Shown here: positions 28,030 through 37,197 of the stretch, piece after piece
How the letters are laid out: the number at the start of each line of letters is the position of its first letter
How positions within the stretch are numbered: position 1 is the first letter of the stretch
DNA from: Vibrio hepatarius
GTDB lineage: Bacteria; Pseudomonadota; Gammaproteobacteria; Enterobacterales; Vibrionaceae
Direction of reading: 5' to 3'
NCBI RefSeq assembly: GCF_011806575.1
Contig: NZ_JAATOO010000008.1
Location: 1-64,000 of the forward strand
Length of the DNA: 64,000 nt
Notes under the pieces: generated by a model
Told to the model about the DNA's origin: nothing
The model's input: the letters and a program-made list of their open reading frames with translations, nothing else
Databases searched by the model: none
Program-made: the position numbers and the translations under genes

Positions 28030-28726
28030 CACTATTCAGTGCCACCGAAATTTGCGTTTTTAGCAGCGTTGGTGGAATGTAAGACGCACACCCTTGTTCT
28101 AACGCCATATCAACCAACTGTGCTTTGGTGTGCGCACCAAATTTTGCCCGTAAACGTGCGACGTGACTTTCCAGTGTTTTGATCGAGATGTTCATCGCTT
28201 CTGCTATGTAGTGCGGCTTCTTGCCGTAAAGCAGTAGAAACAGCGCTTCCGATTCCCTTGGTGTTAGGTTAAGCGGTTTATCTCGCTGGCTTGGGCGCAT
28301 GGTTAAGGCTTGACTGGTTGGTAGGCCAGTCGCGCGGCAAATCCAGTGTCCCACTTCCAAAATCGCTGTATCCGACAAATCCTGACCGTAGAAAATCGTA
28401 CCGATCACTTCGCCGTTATCGTCCAACCAAGGTGTCTTAGTAAAAATATGCGCTCGCCAGCGGCCGTCTGGGTATGGGTGAATATCCAGTACCTTGAGGC
28501 TGGTACGCTTCTCCATCACGAACACATCCTGGTTTCTAAAGTCTTGGGCACATTTAGAAGTCGGACTCGGGATATCGAAATCATTGAGGCCAATGGATTG
28601 CTCGGCGGATTCGAGTCCAACTAGATTGGCGTAAGCTTGATTGGTGTAGACAAAAACAGAATTAGTATCTTTACAGCCCCAGTATCCGGGAAGCTGGTCG
28701 ATGATAGAGAGTAACTGCGGATTCAC
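28016..28726 (-). CDS. PAS domain LuxR-type transcriptional regulator
   Basis: The 236-residue protein has an N-terminal PAS sensory domain (about residues 5-125; LPGYWGCKDTNSVFVYTNQAY and GTIFYGQDLSD) and a C-terminal LuxR/FixJ-type helix-turn-helix (about 150-212; LTPRESEALFLLLYGKKPHYIAEAMNIS-type start and SIKTLESHVARLRAKFG). It has no receiver domain, so the PAS domain is likely the sensor. The target genes are unknown. It is read from the minus strand, with an 812-nt gap upstream that contains a G6/C6 hairpin. Confidence 0.85.
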   Translation of the reverse strand: MNPQLLSIIDQLPGYWGCKDTNSVFVYTNQAYANLVGLESAEQSIGLNDFDIPSPTSKCAQDFRNQDVFVMEKRTSLKVLDIHPYPDGRWRAHIFTKTPWLDDNGEVIGTIFYGQDLSDTAILEVGHWICRATGLPTSQALTMRPSQRDKPLNLTPRESEALFLLLYGKKPHYIAEAMNISIKTLESHVARLRAKFGAHTKAQLVDMALEQGCASYIPPTLLKTQISVALNSEYAA

Positions 28727-29538
28727 TTTCTGATATGCGCCTCATGGAACAGTGCGCTTATTCTAGCGAATATCGGGAGGTTGTACGATAAAAAAATGCC
28801 AGGCACCGGAGAGTGGCTGGCAAATACAAGATTTACTCTTGATAATGTGTAGAAGAGGCTCTATGAACCCTGCGAGCAGGGCATAGACGTATCAATAGAT
28901 ACCACAAGCTGCTCGTACCGGAACAGCTCGCGAACGATTGTACTGGGTGCATATGAAGAAGAAAGGGGGGAAATCCCCCCTGTTACTTTTGTAATATTGA
29001 AGAAAAGTGTTTGATTGCACATTGTAATCAGCCATTGAAGATGCCTCTTTGTTATCGTTGTTTGATAGTGGGGCGCTATGTTTTCACCAATCGCCAAGAC
29101 AATTTACGAAAGCATGATCAAGGGTATCATTCCGTCTAACTGTCCGCTTATGCCTCTGTATTAACTAACTGGTTGAATTCTAAGGTTTGATTAAGAAGCT
29201 TTGTCTATCTCCGCTAGAACTGATGCCAAGTCAGGCTCTGGCTGACGGCGTAAGGCAAATATCAAATCAGCCCCCCTAGAGCTCTGTAGTCCAAAGCCAG
29301 CCTGTGAGCATTTTTGTTGCTGGATGTTGAGTAGAAGTGACATTCACCGTAAATAATGTGCACTTGATCATTGTTCCGGGGAGTTTGATCGCGCCTTTAA
29401 CATGCTGCTAACTCCCGTTCTTATTGGATCTGCGGTGAAAATTTAGCCGAGTTAGCAAGCTGTCGAAGGAGTGTTTCGGTAATCTATACTTTTGTTATAC
29501 CATTTGCCCCTGAGTACAATCCTAATGGGTGGGTCACA
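28727..29538. other. 812-nt intergenic region between PAS-LuxR and putR
   Basis: This is the longest gene-free stretch of the window. It contains a perfect GGGGGG/CCCCCC hairpin at 28964-28981. A 78-codon minus frame at 28861-29097 looks non-coding (no clear ribosome binding site, mixed composition). The right end must hold the putR promoter. I recognise no known sRNA or riboswitch. Confidence 0.55.
28964..28981 (-). terminator. G6/C6 hairpin, possible minus-strand terminator of an unknown RNA
   Basis: AGGGGGG and CCCCCCT arms with a 4-nt loop; on the minus strand the stem is followed by TTTCTTCTTC. No annotated gene would use it in that direction except a transcript starting within the intergenic region. 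Confidence 0.35.
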
Positions 29539-30354
29539 ATGAATCTTCCTCCTGAATTTCTAACACCATCAGAACCAGCCAAGTTGCGGCTGCCAAGACC
29601 CGCAGAATTGATCACTTTACCTTCGTACATGGATTGTCATGATCATAGCTACACGCAGATTGTTATCGGCCTAAAAGGACAGGCGGAATTTGAAGTCAGT
29701 GGCTATGGCAACTTTATTGGTCCGGGGCAGGGGTGTGTGGTGACCTCGGAAACCGACCACGCGTTCGGTGGCGTTGTTGGTCAGTCGGATATTCTGGTAC
29801 TCAACCTTCCTGCTCCGTCTGACGATGACCCACTGATGCTGCAAAAGCTGAATGAACTCAATCAGCGTGATACTTACTTCCAACTCGACGGGCAAATTCA
29901 AAAACTGATCCGCATGTTAGTATCCGAGATGCAATCGAATCCAGAAGACCAACTGCTCAGCCGCGCCTGTAACGATACGGTGATCGCACTGCTACAGCGA
30001 CATATGTCGGCATTTGCTACTATCCGCAAAGAATCCCGCTTCGACCTCGAAGCCATCGACCGATACATTGAACAGCATCTAAGCCAGAAGATCTCGGTGG
30101 CTCAATTGGCTGGTAGTGTCTTCCTCGGTGAAAGCCAATTCCACAACCTGTTCAAAGAGCAAATGGGTATTACGCCTCACCAGTACGTGCTAGGTAAGCG
30201 CATCGATATGGCGAAACAACTGATCGCGCAAGGCAATCTTTCCCTAGGGCAAGTCGCGGAGCTGACCGGTTTTTCTGGCCAAAGTACCTTTACTCACACT
30301 TTTTCCCGCATTCAGGGTGTTTCCCCTTCTTTGTATAAGAAACAAGTTGGTTAA
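29539..30354 (+). CDS. putR: AraC-family activator, probable PutR
   Basis: The 271-residue protein has an N-terminal cupin-like sensing domain (about residues 25-115; HDHSYTQIVIGLKGQAEF) and a C-terminal AraC/XylS double helix-turn-helix (about 170-268; ISVAQLAGSVFLGESQFHNLFK and LSLGQVAELTGFSGQSTFTH). It lies directly upstream of putA in the same orientation. In Vibrio vulnificus, an AraC-type PutR together with CRP activates putAP, and PutA here lacks the DNA-binding domain it uses for autoregulation in enterics, so the PutR assignment fits. The immediate ligand is not evident. Confidence 0.82.
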   Translation: MNLPPEFLTPSEPAKLRLPRPAELITLPSYMDCHDHSYTQIVIGLKGQAEFEVSGYGNFIGPGQGCVVTSETDHAFGGVVGQSDILVLNLPAPSDDDPLMLQKLNELNQRDTYFQLDGQIQKLIRMLVSEMQSNPEDQLLSRACNDTVIALLQRHMSAFATIRKESRFDLEAIDRYIEQHLSQKISVAQLAGSVFLGESQFHNLFKEQMGITPHQYVLGKRIDMAKQLIAQGNLSLGQVAELTGFSGQSTFTHTFSRIQGVSPSLYKKQVG

Positions 30355-30540
30355 ATGTGAAAACAAAACCATACAATATTTTGCTTATTTGCATGTGACT
30401 CTGTGTTTGTTTTGTTAATAATCAGAGTTTTTAGCAAAAGACTCGGAGTTTTTGACAAGTAATCCTCTCGCGCTCAAAATACACTGCATGCCATTGTAAA
30501 AAACCTGATCTATTTTCAGGTGTGAGATTGAGGAAAACGC

Positions 30541-33500
30541 ATGTTTACAGCAACTGATGTGTTGAATGCCGAGTTTGTCGAGCAGCCGCTTGATAAGCTG
30601 TGGTCATTGATCTCTCCACTATACATGGTGGATGAATCACAATGGCTTGACCAATTACTTCCTTTGGCAATGCCAACTGACGCTGAGAAGGCGCAGATTA
30701 CTGACAAAACAACTGACCTGATTAAAGCGATTCGAGCGGACAAGAAATCGATTCAAATGATCGATGCGTTGTTACTTGAATACAGCCTGGATACTCAGGA
30801 AGGTATTTTGTTGATGTGTCTTGCAGAGGCGTTGATGCGTATCCCAGATGCTGCAACAGCTGACGCACTGATCCGCGATAAACTGACGGTTGCAGATTGG
30901 AAATCCCACCTGAAAAACTCAGATTCTGTGTTTGTAAACGCTTCAACCTGGGGCTTAATGCTAACAGGTAAAGTGGTTGGTCTTTCTGAAGCAGAATCTC
31001 GTAGCCCAGTAAGCGCGGTTAACCGTCTTGTAAACAAGATGTCTGAGCCGGTGATTCGCCAAGCGATGCACCAAGCGATGAAAGTGATGGGACACCAGTT
31101 TGTACTGGGTCGCAGCATTGCAGAAGCGCAGAAGAACGGTCGTTCAATGCGTGACAAAGGTTTCACTTACTCTTACGACATGCTTGGTGAAGCGGCGCTA
31201 ACCACAGCGGACGCGAACAAGTACTTCAAAGATTACCTAATGGCAATCGAAGCGGTCGGCCGTGACCAGTACGGTCAAGATACAAGCCCAGCGCCTTCGG
31301 TTTCTATCAAACTTTCGGCTCTTCACCCACGCTACGAAGTGGCGAACGAAGAACGCGTTCTGACTGAACTATACGACACGCTGCAACAACTACTGCGTCG
31401 CGCGGTTGAGCTGGATGTTGCGATCACGATTGATGCGGAAGAAGCAGATCGTCTTGAACTGTCGTTGAAACTGTTTGAGAAAGTGTACCGCAGCGAACTT
31501 GTAAAAGGCTGGGGTAAGTTTGGTCTGGTGGTTCAGGCATACTCAAAACGTGCGTTACCAGTATTGGTATGGCTAAACCGTCTTGCGAAAGAGCAAGGTG
31601 ATCTTATCCCACTTCGTCTTGTAAAAGGCGCGTACTGGGATAGCGAAGTGAAATGGTCTCAGCAAGCGGGTTACGACAACTACCCGGTGTATACACGTAA
31701 AGAAGCGACTGACGTCGCGTACCTTGCATGTGCCCGTTTCCTTCTGAGCGAAAACGTACGTGGAAACATCTTCCCGCAGTTTGCTAGCCACAACGCGCAA
31801 ACCGTTACTTCCATTGCGGTGATGGCGCAACATAAAGATTACGAATTCCAACGCTTACACGGTATGGGCGATTCGCTTTACAACCATGTAATGGACATTC
31901 ACAAACAATCGGTACGTATTTACGCGCCGGTTGGTAGCCACAAAGACCTGCTGCCTTACTTGGTACGTCGCTTGTTAGAAAACGGTGCCAACAGCTCGTT
32001 TGTTCACCGTCTGGTCGATGCGCGTTGTCCAGTTGAATCACTGACTCAACATCCGGTTGATATGCTGAATGCATTTGAAACCAAGAACAACACCAGTATT
32101 CCACTTCCGCCAGCGGTATTCCCTGAGCGTAAGAATTCAATTGGCGTCAATGTCGACATCGAAAGCGAAGCGAAGCCATTTGAAGCGCAAGTTGAAAGCT
32201 TCATGGATAAGCAGTGGGTTGCTGCACCTATCATCAACGGTCAATCTTTTGCCGAAAGCATGATCAAGGAAAGCATCAATGTAGAAGATGTTAAAGCGCC
32301 ATACGACCGCCGTATTCAGGTTGGTCAGGTGGCTTTTGCTACTCTTGATCATGTTTCCGAAGCAATCAATGGTGCACAGAATGCCTTTGCAGCGTGGCAA
32401 GCAACGCCATCGGTAGAGCGTGCAGAGAAGCTAGAGAAACTTGCTGACTTGCTCGAAGACAACCTTGCTGAGTTGGTTGCACTATGCCACCAGGAAGCGG
32501 GTAAGACCATTCACGACAGCATCGATGAAGTGCGTGAAGCGGTAGACTTCTGTCGCTACTACGCGAAGCAAGTCGATGCGCTGGGTGAGCTGGCGATCAA
32601 TGGTTTTGACGGCAAAGCGCGTATCGTCACTCGCAAAGGTCGCGGCGTATTTGTTTGTATCAGCCCATGGAACTTCCCTCTGGCTATCTTCCTTGGTCAA
32701 GTGACTGCGGCGCTGGTGGCGGGTAACACCGTTGTTGCGAAACCGGCAGAACAAACCAGCTTAATCGCAGCTCGCGCAGTGGAACTGATGAACCAAGCAG
32801 GTTTCCCTGCAGGTACGATTCAACTATTGCCGGGTCGCGGTGCTGAAATTGGCTCCGCACTCACGTCTCACGCTGCCATTGCGGGTGTGGCGTTTACAGG
32901 TTCAACCGCGACGGCTCAACGCATCAACCAAACTCTAGCCGCTCGTGACGCAGCGCCTGTGCCGTTCATTGCTGAAACGGGTGGTCAAAACGCAATGATC
33001 GTCGACAGTACCGCACTACCAGAGCAAGTGGTACGTGATGTGATTCGTTCGGCATTTGCGTCTGCAGGTCAACGTTGTAGTGCACTGCGTGTGTTGTACG
33101 TGCAAGAAGACATCGCTGACCGCATCGTTGCGCTGATTCAAGGTGCAATGCACGAGCTGAGCGTGGGTAAGCCTTACCTGCACTCAACCGACGTTGGCCC
33201 AGTGATCGACAATACGGCAAAAACCAAACTGGTTAAGCATATTGAACATATGACGGCGACCGAGAAGAAAGTGGCAGAGCTGACGTTAGGTGAACAGCAT
33301 CAATACGGTGATTTCGTTGCGCCAAGCGCATTTGAAATCCGTGATATTTCTTGCCTGAAAGAAGAACAGTTTGGTCCAATCCTGCATATCGTACGCTTCA
33401 AAGCGAGCGAACTGCATCAAGTGGTAGAGCAAATCAACAACACAGGTTTTGGTTTGACTATGGGCATCCACAGCCGTAACGAAACCACTTACCGCTGGAT

Positions 33501-33660
33501 TGAGAAACACGCGCGAGTAGGTAACTGCTACATCAACCGTGACCAAGTGGGCGCGGTGGTTGGCGTACAACCATTTGGTGGACAAGGTCTGTCTGGTACT
33601 GGCCCGAAAGCGGGTGGTCCACACTACCTATTCCGTTTCACTCAAACTCAGTTTTCTTAA
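30541..33660 (+). CDS. putA: Bifunctional proline dehydrogenase / P5C dehydrogenase
   Basis: PutA oxidises proline to glutamate in two steps at the membrane face, with FAD and NAD. The 1039-residue length is the short form. The N-terminus (MFTATDVLNAEF) has no ribbon-helix-helix DNA-binding domain. The PRODH barrel (about 150-470) shows LVKGAYWDSE, SHNAQTVTS and the substrate motif LVRRLLENGANSSF. The P5C dehydrogenase domain (about 560-1035) has TGSTATAQRI, ETGGQNAMIV and the catalytic Cys in AGQRCSALRV. The C-terminal ALDH-superfamily domain of longer PutAs is absent but seems to be encoded by the next gene. The start follows TGAGGAAAACGC. Confidence 0.96.
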   Translation: MFTATDVLNAEFVEQPLDKLWSLISPLYMVDESQWLDQLLPLAMPTDAEKAQITDKTTDLIKAIRADKKSIQMIDALLLEYSLDTQEGILLMCLAEALMRIPDAATADALIRDKLTVADWKSHLKNSDSVFVNASTWGLMLTGKVVGLSEAESRSPVSAVNRLVNKMSEPVIRQAMHQAMKVMGHQFVLGRSIAEAQKNGRSMRDKGFTYSYDMLGEAALTTADANKYFKDYLMAIEAVGRDQYGQDTSPAPSVSIKLSALHPRYEVANEERVLTELYDTLQQLLRRAVELDVAITIDAEEADRLELSLKLFEKVYRSELVKGWGKFGLVVQAYSKRALPVLVWLNRLAKEQGDLIPLRLVKGAYWDSEVKWSQQAGYDNYPVYTRKEATDVAYLACARFLLSENVRGNIFPQFASHNAQTVTSIAVMAQHKDYEFQRLHGMGDSLYNHVMDIHKQSVRIYAPVGSHKDLLPYLVRRLLENGANSSFVHRLVDARCPVESLTQHPVDMLNAFETKNNTSIPLPPAVFPERKNSIGVNVDIESEAKPFEAQVESFMDKQWVAAPIINGQSFAESMIKESINVEDVKAPYDRRIQVGQVAFATLDHVSEAINGAQNAFAAWQATPSVERAEKLEKLADLLEDNLAELVALCHQEAGKTIHDSIDEVREAVDFCRYYAKQVDALGELAINGFDGKARIVTRKGRGVFVCISPWNFPLAIFLGQVTAALVAGNTVVAKPAEQTSLIAARAVELMNQAGFPAGTIQLLPGRGAEIGSALTSHAAIAGVAFTGSTATAQRINQTLAARDAAPVPFIAETGGQNAMIVDSTALPEQVVRDVIRSAFASAGQRCSALRVLYVQEDIADRIVALIQGAMHELSVGKPYLHSTDVGPVIDNTAKTKLVKHIEHMTATEKKVAELTLGEQHQYGDFVAPSAFEIRDISCLKEEQFGPILHIVRFKASELHQVVEQINNTGFGLTMGIHSRNETTYRWIEKHARVGNCYINRDQVGAVVGVQPFGGQGLSGTGPKAGGPHYLFRFTQTQFS

Positions 33661-33682
33661 TCCGTAGGCAAGGAGAAATATC

Positions 33683-34381
33683 ATGGTTCATCAAGTAACT
33701 CTTTTTTCTGATGCTTTTTCGGCGTGGGAAAACTGGAACCTCACCAGCTTTGAATCAAAAAGCGAGTGCTTACTCGCATTGAAAAAGGCTTTGCAAAAAG
33801 CTCAGCCATCATTGGCTTCGGTTGTTTCTTACCATATTGCTCAGGCGTCAGCGCTACTGGCTGAAACGCATCAATTGGTTGGTCCAACTGGTGAAACCAA
33901 TGAACTGTACACCGCAGGTCGCGGTGTCGCTCTTATCATCCAAGACGATGTATCAGAGCAAGCTCAGAAATCGGCAGTCGCGCAGCTTACCGCAGCGTTA
34001 ATTGCCGGCAACACCGTTATCTTATGCAGTGATGACGTAACACTGAGTGAAAAACTTGAAGCTGCATACATGCAGTCTTCTTTACCAATGAACCTAGTAC
34101 AGTTTGCCCCTCTTGATGCTTACCATCAATTGCTTGAGCAAGACGTACGTAGTGTGGGTTACGTTGGTAAACCTGAGGTTGAGCTGAATATCAACCGTCA
34201 GCTAGCGAAACGTGAAGGCGCGATTGTTGGCCTTGTTTCAGAAACGGATCTGGCGGCTCTCCCTGTAGCGCTGGATCCTCACCTCTCGCTTCGTTTTATT
34301 ACTGAGCGTACGAGAACAATAAATATAACAGCAGTGGGTGGTAATGCGACCTTGCTTGAACTAGGTAGCGAAGCTCACTAA
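33683..34381 (+). CDS. Free-standing PutA C-terminal (ALDH-superfamily) domain
   Basis: The 232-residue product begins 22 nt after putA with a strong AAGGAG. It resembles the non-catalytic C-terminal ALDH-superfamily domain of long PutA proteins: LVGPTGETNELYTAGRGVAL parallels the LPGPTGE-type segment of enteric PutA, and TAALIAGNTVILC parallels the ALDH Rossmann stretch that in PutA itself reads TAALVAGNTVVAK. There is no catalytic Cys, so it cannot be an active dehydrogenase. In long PutAs this domain stabilises the P5CDH active site and the intermediate tunnel. A trans-acting version is an inference from position and similarity. Confidence 0.72.
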   Translation: MVHQVTLFSDAFSAWENWNLTSFESKSECLLALKKALQKAQPSLASVVSYHIAQASALLAETHQLVGPTGETNELYTAGRGVALIIQDDVSEQAQKSAVAQLTAALIAGNTVILCSDDVTLSEKLEAAYMQSSLPMNLVQFAPLDAYHQLLEQDVRSVGYVGKPEVELNINRQLAKREGAIVGLVSETDLAALPVALDPHLSLRFITERTRTINITAVGGNATLLELGSEAH

Positions 34382-34404
34382 CCCTTTCTTTTCCTGTTAG
34401 GCTT

Positions 34405-34440
34405 GCCCTCATTTGACGTGTGTTTACGAACGATGAGGGC
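34405..34440 (+). terminator. Hairpin between the PutA-domain gene and putP
   Basis: GCCCTCAT and ATGAGGGC arms with a 20-nt loop are followed by ATTTTAG. It may partly attenuate transcription into putP or stabilise the upstream mRNA. Confidence 0.5.
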
Positions 34441-34480
34441 ATTTTAGGGAAGGCGATCGAATAAAAAGAGGACAAATCAC

Positions 34481-35968
34481 ATGGAAAATAGCTTTGCTAT
34501 TACAGCCACGTTTATTGCGTATCTAATTCTGATGCTTGCAATAGGCGTCATTGCGTATCAACGAACGAAAAACTCTTCAGACTACTTCTTGGGTGGACGC
34601 TCTCTAGGTCCTTGGCCTGCGGCACTTTCGGCAGGTGCGTCGGATATGAGTGGTTGGCTACTGCTTGGTCTACCTGGTTACGCGTTTGCGGCGGGTATTG
34701 AGGCATTTTGGCTAGCGGGTGGTCTACTTGCAGGTACATGGTTAAACTGGCTAATCAACGCGAAACGTCTGCGTACCTACAGTATCACCACTGACTCACT
34801 GACGTTGCCAGAATACCTATCACGTCGTTTTAACGACAACTCAAAGCTGATTCAGGTTATTTCTGCTTTCTTCATCCTTTTATTCTTCCTTTTCTACACA
34901 AGCTCGGGCTTGGTAGCTGGCGGGAAACTGTTTGAAACAGTATTTGGTCTGGATTACACCACAGCGGTAATTATTGGTACGGTTTGTGTCGTGTCATACA
35001 CTCTGTTTGGTGGTTTCTTAGCGGTGTCTTGGACTGACTTGGTGCAAGGCCTATTAATGGCGGCGGCGCTGGTTATTGTACCGATTGTGGCGATGGAAGG
35101 CGGCTTCAGCGACCTTGAAGGTCAGCTTGCGAACATCAACCCACAGCTACTGACACTTTGGAATGACTCAAAAGGTGAACCACTAAGCGCGATTGCGATC
35201 ATCTCGTTAGTTGCTTGGGGTCTGGGTTACTTCGGTCAGCCGCACATCCTAGCTCGTTTCAAAGCGTCTCGTTCAAACAAAGACTTAACGACAGCGCGCC
35301 GCATCGCGGTTATCTGGACGGCACTATCAATGTTTGGTGCGATGCTGGTTGGTCTGGTAGGTCTTATCTACGTAAGCAACTCTGGCATCTCTGTGGATGA
35401 CGGTGAGAAAATCTTCATGCTGCTCGTGAACGCGATGTTCCACCCTGTTGTGGCGGGTATCCTTCTCGCGGCAATTCTTGCAGCAATCATGAGTACGGCG
35501 GATTCACAGCTGCTAGTCTCTTCTTCAGCACTAGCAGAAGATTTCTATAAGCAAGTGTTTAAGAAAGACGCAAGCTCAGAAGAGATCGTGATGGTGGGTC
35601 GTATCGCCGTAATCGCAATTTCAATTGTTGCGCTAACGCTTGCTATGACACCAGACAGCTCTGTTCTTGGCTTAGTATCTTACGCGTGGGCTGGTTTTGG
35701 TGCGGCATTTGGTCCAGCACTTATTCTTAGCTTGTACTGGTCACGTATGAACCGCAATGGCGCACTTACAGGTATCGTTGTTGGTGGTGTGACTATCGTC
35801 GTATGGAAGCAAATCTCTGGCGGTTGGTTCGATGTTTACGAAATCGTACCGGGCATTATCTTCTCAACAATTTCGATTGTTGTTGTGAGCCTACTAACGG
35901 GTGAGCCAGAAGAGAGCGTGAAATCTCAACACTCGAAATATCAAAAACTACTGACTGAACTTGAATAA
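34481..35968 (+). CDS. putP: Sodium/proline symporter
   Basis: PutP imports proline with sodium. The 495 residues show the SSS-family layout with about 12-13 membrane spans, the signature SDYFLGGRSLGPWPAALSAG region with S-D-M-S-G-W, and the sodium motif ILAAIMSTADSQLLV. The start follows AGAGGAC. It is the last gene of the put operon, separated by a 99-nt gap with a hairpin from the PutA-domain gene, and ends at a strong terminator. Confidence 0.96.
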   Translation: MENSFAITATFIAYLILMLAIGVIAYQRTKNSSDYFLGGRSLGPWPAALSAGASDMSGWLLLGLPGYAFAAGIEAFWLAGGLLAGTWLNWLINAKRLRTYSITTDSLTLPEYLSRRFNDNSKLIQVISAFFILLFFLFYTSSGLVAGGKLFETVFGLDYTTAVIIGTVCVVSYTLFGGFLAVSWTDLVQGLLMAAALVIVPIVAMEGGFSDLEGQLANINPQLLTLWNDSKGEPLSAIAIISLVAWGLGYFGQPHILARFKASRSNKDLTTARRIAVIWTALSMFGAMLVGLVGLIYVSNSGISVDDGEKIFMLLVNAMFHPVVAGILLAAILAAIMSTADSQLLVSSSALAEDFYKQVFKKDASSEEIVMVGRIAVIAISIVALTLAMTPDSSVLGLVSYAWAGFGAAFGPALILSLYWSRMNRNGALTGIVVGGVTIVVWKQISGGWFDVYEIVPGIIFSTISIVVVSLLTGEPEESVKSQHSKYQKLLTELE

Positions 35969-35982
35969 GAATATTAGTCGGT

Positions 35983-36020
35983 AAAAAAGCCCCTGAAGCG
36001 CAGAGTTTCAGGGGCTTTTT
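35983..36020 (+). terminator. Rho-independent terminator of the put operon
   Basis: AAAAAAGCCCCTGAA and TTCAGGGGCTTTTT arms with an 8-9 nt loop. Confidence 0.9.
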
Positions 36021-36142
36021 GTATTTTTGGCATAATTATTTGGCAAGCGTCACATTTTTTTCACTAAAGTTTGAGACGCGCGAACCAACAGCTTACAAAT
36101 AGGTCAATTAAATAACCCCACCACTTCTAAGGAGAGAAAAAC

Positions 36143-36373
36143 ATGCCTCAAGAGTACTGCCATTGCTGTGCAAAAGTGACACCACATAAGGTTGTCATGA
36201 AGCGATGTGAGGACACCAACCATTCTATGGTTAAGAATATGGCTTGTTTTTTTGCGACACTATTCCAAGGCGCACATTACATGAAGATGGAAAAGCAGTG
36301 CTTTTGTCGTGTATGTAATAGCCAAACGGAACGTGTGAATAGCAATTCTTTCTCTGATGCCGAAGTGGCATAA
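36143..36373 (+). CDS. 76-aa cysteine-rich zinc-ribbon-like protein
   Basis: A small protein with two cysteine clusters, CHCC at residues 6-9 and CFCRVC near residue 53, plus several His. Together they could form a four-cysteine zinc site. The central part (MACFFATLFQGAHYMKM) is moderately hydrophobic. The ATG follows AAGGAGAG, so it is likely translated. I do not recognise the family. The neighbours are putP upstream (after a terminator) and an Lrp-type regulator downstream. Confidence 0.68.
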   Translation: MPQEYCHCCAKVTPHKVVMKRCEDTNHSMVKNMACFFATLFQGAHYMKMEKQCFCRVCNSQTERVNSNSFSDAEVA

Positions 36374-36441
36374 CCACCATTCACATATTTCTTACATTCC
36401 ACTGATTTGGTGCTAGGTTTACTTAGTGCGTTTAGATAGTA

Positions 36442-36456
36442 TTAGCAAAAAGCTAA
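36442..36456. promoter_or_regulatory. Palindrome upstream of the Lrp-family gene
   Basis: TTAGC-AAAAA-GCTAA, 22 bp before the ATG, is a 5-bp inverted repeat with an A5 spacer. It may be an autoregulatory site, since Lrp/AsnC proteins often bind their own promoters. Confidence 0.35.
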
Positions 36457-36477
36457 CAACTATCATAAGAGCGCTAA

Positions 36478-36954
36478 ATGGACTTGGACAGAATTGACCG
36501 CGAAATTCTCAGAACCCTTAACCTAAAAGGCCGACTGCCGATTGTCGAGCTTGCCAAACAGGTAAACCTCACCACTTCTCCTTGTTCTGACCGAGTCAAA
36601 CGCCTTGAAAAAGAAGGCTATATCAAAGGCTATCACGCGGAACTCAATCCCGAAAAACTCGGTCTAGACGTGCAAGTGTTTATCCACATCCGACTGGATC
36701 AAACCAGCTTCTCCATTTTTGAAAAGTTTGCTGATGCCGTAGAAGACATGCCAGAGATCGAAGAGTGTTATTCGCTGTCCGGTGACTTCGACACCATGAT
36801 TAAAGTGCGGGTGAAAGACATGAAAGCGTACCAGAACTTTATGTCTTCAAAGCTCGGCACGTTACCGGGCGTGATTCAAACCCGTAGCGAAGTCGTGATC
36901 GAAGAACACAAAACCAGTTTTGGTGTGAACGCTGATCTCATTACCAAGCTGTAA
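36478..36954 (+). CDS. Lrp/AsnC family transcriptional regulator
   Basis: The 158-residue protein has a winged helix-turn-helix at the N-terminus (about residues 3-60; LDRIDREILRTLNLKGRLPIVELAKQ-type start, SDRVKRLEKEGYIKGY) and a RAM/ligand domain (about 65-150; IEECYSLSGDFDTMIKVRV). It binds amino acids and controls amino-acid metabolism genes. It is shorter than global Lrp, with a different N-terminus, so it is a specific regulator. Proximity to the put operon is suggestive but PutR is the better candidate there. A palindrome precedes the start. Confidence 0.9.
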   Translation: MDLDRIDREILRTLNLKGRLPIVELAKQVNLTTSPCSDRVKRLEKEGYIKGYHAELNPEKLGLDVQVFIHIRLDQTSFSIFEKFADAVEDMPEIEECYSLSGDFDTMIKVRVKDMKAYQNFMSSKLGTLPGVIQTRSEVVIEEHKTSFGVNADLITKL

Positions 36955-37197
36955 ATCCTGCTCGGATAAATAAGGCTTCTTTGGACTCAACGTTTGGGTA
37001 TAGATTTTCGTTAAAGTGAGGAATGTCAGGTAAAACTTTCTTATTTGTTGAAGATGATCACAGGTGGTTCATCGCATCATTTTGCATAAGCGATATTATT
37101 GAGTAATCGATAGATATTCATGTGTTGCTTAAAAATCAAAGAATTAAGCGCACTCCATTCAGTATCGACATCTTGCTTCAAGCAAAGGAGATGACTA

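Noticed and set aside
28861..29097. 78-codon minus-strand frame in the 812-nt intergenic region
   Set aside because: No ribosome binding site, unusual composition, and it runs through the G6/C6 hairpin; more likely non-coding.
30395..30410. CRP site upstream of putA (TGTGA half-site)
   Set aside because: Only one half matches; the second half-site has no agreement with TCACA, so I do not list it as a feature although CRP control of putAP is known in V. vulnificus.
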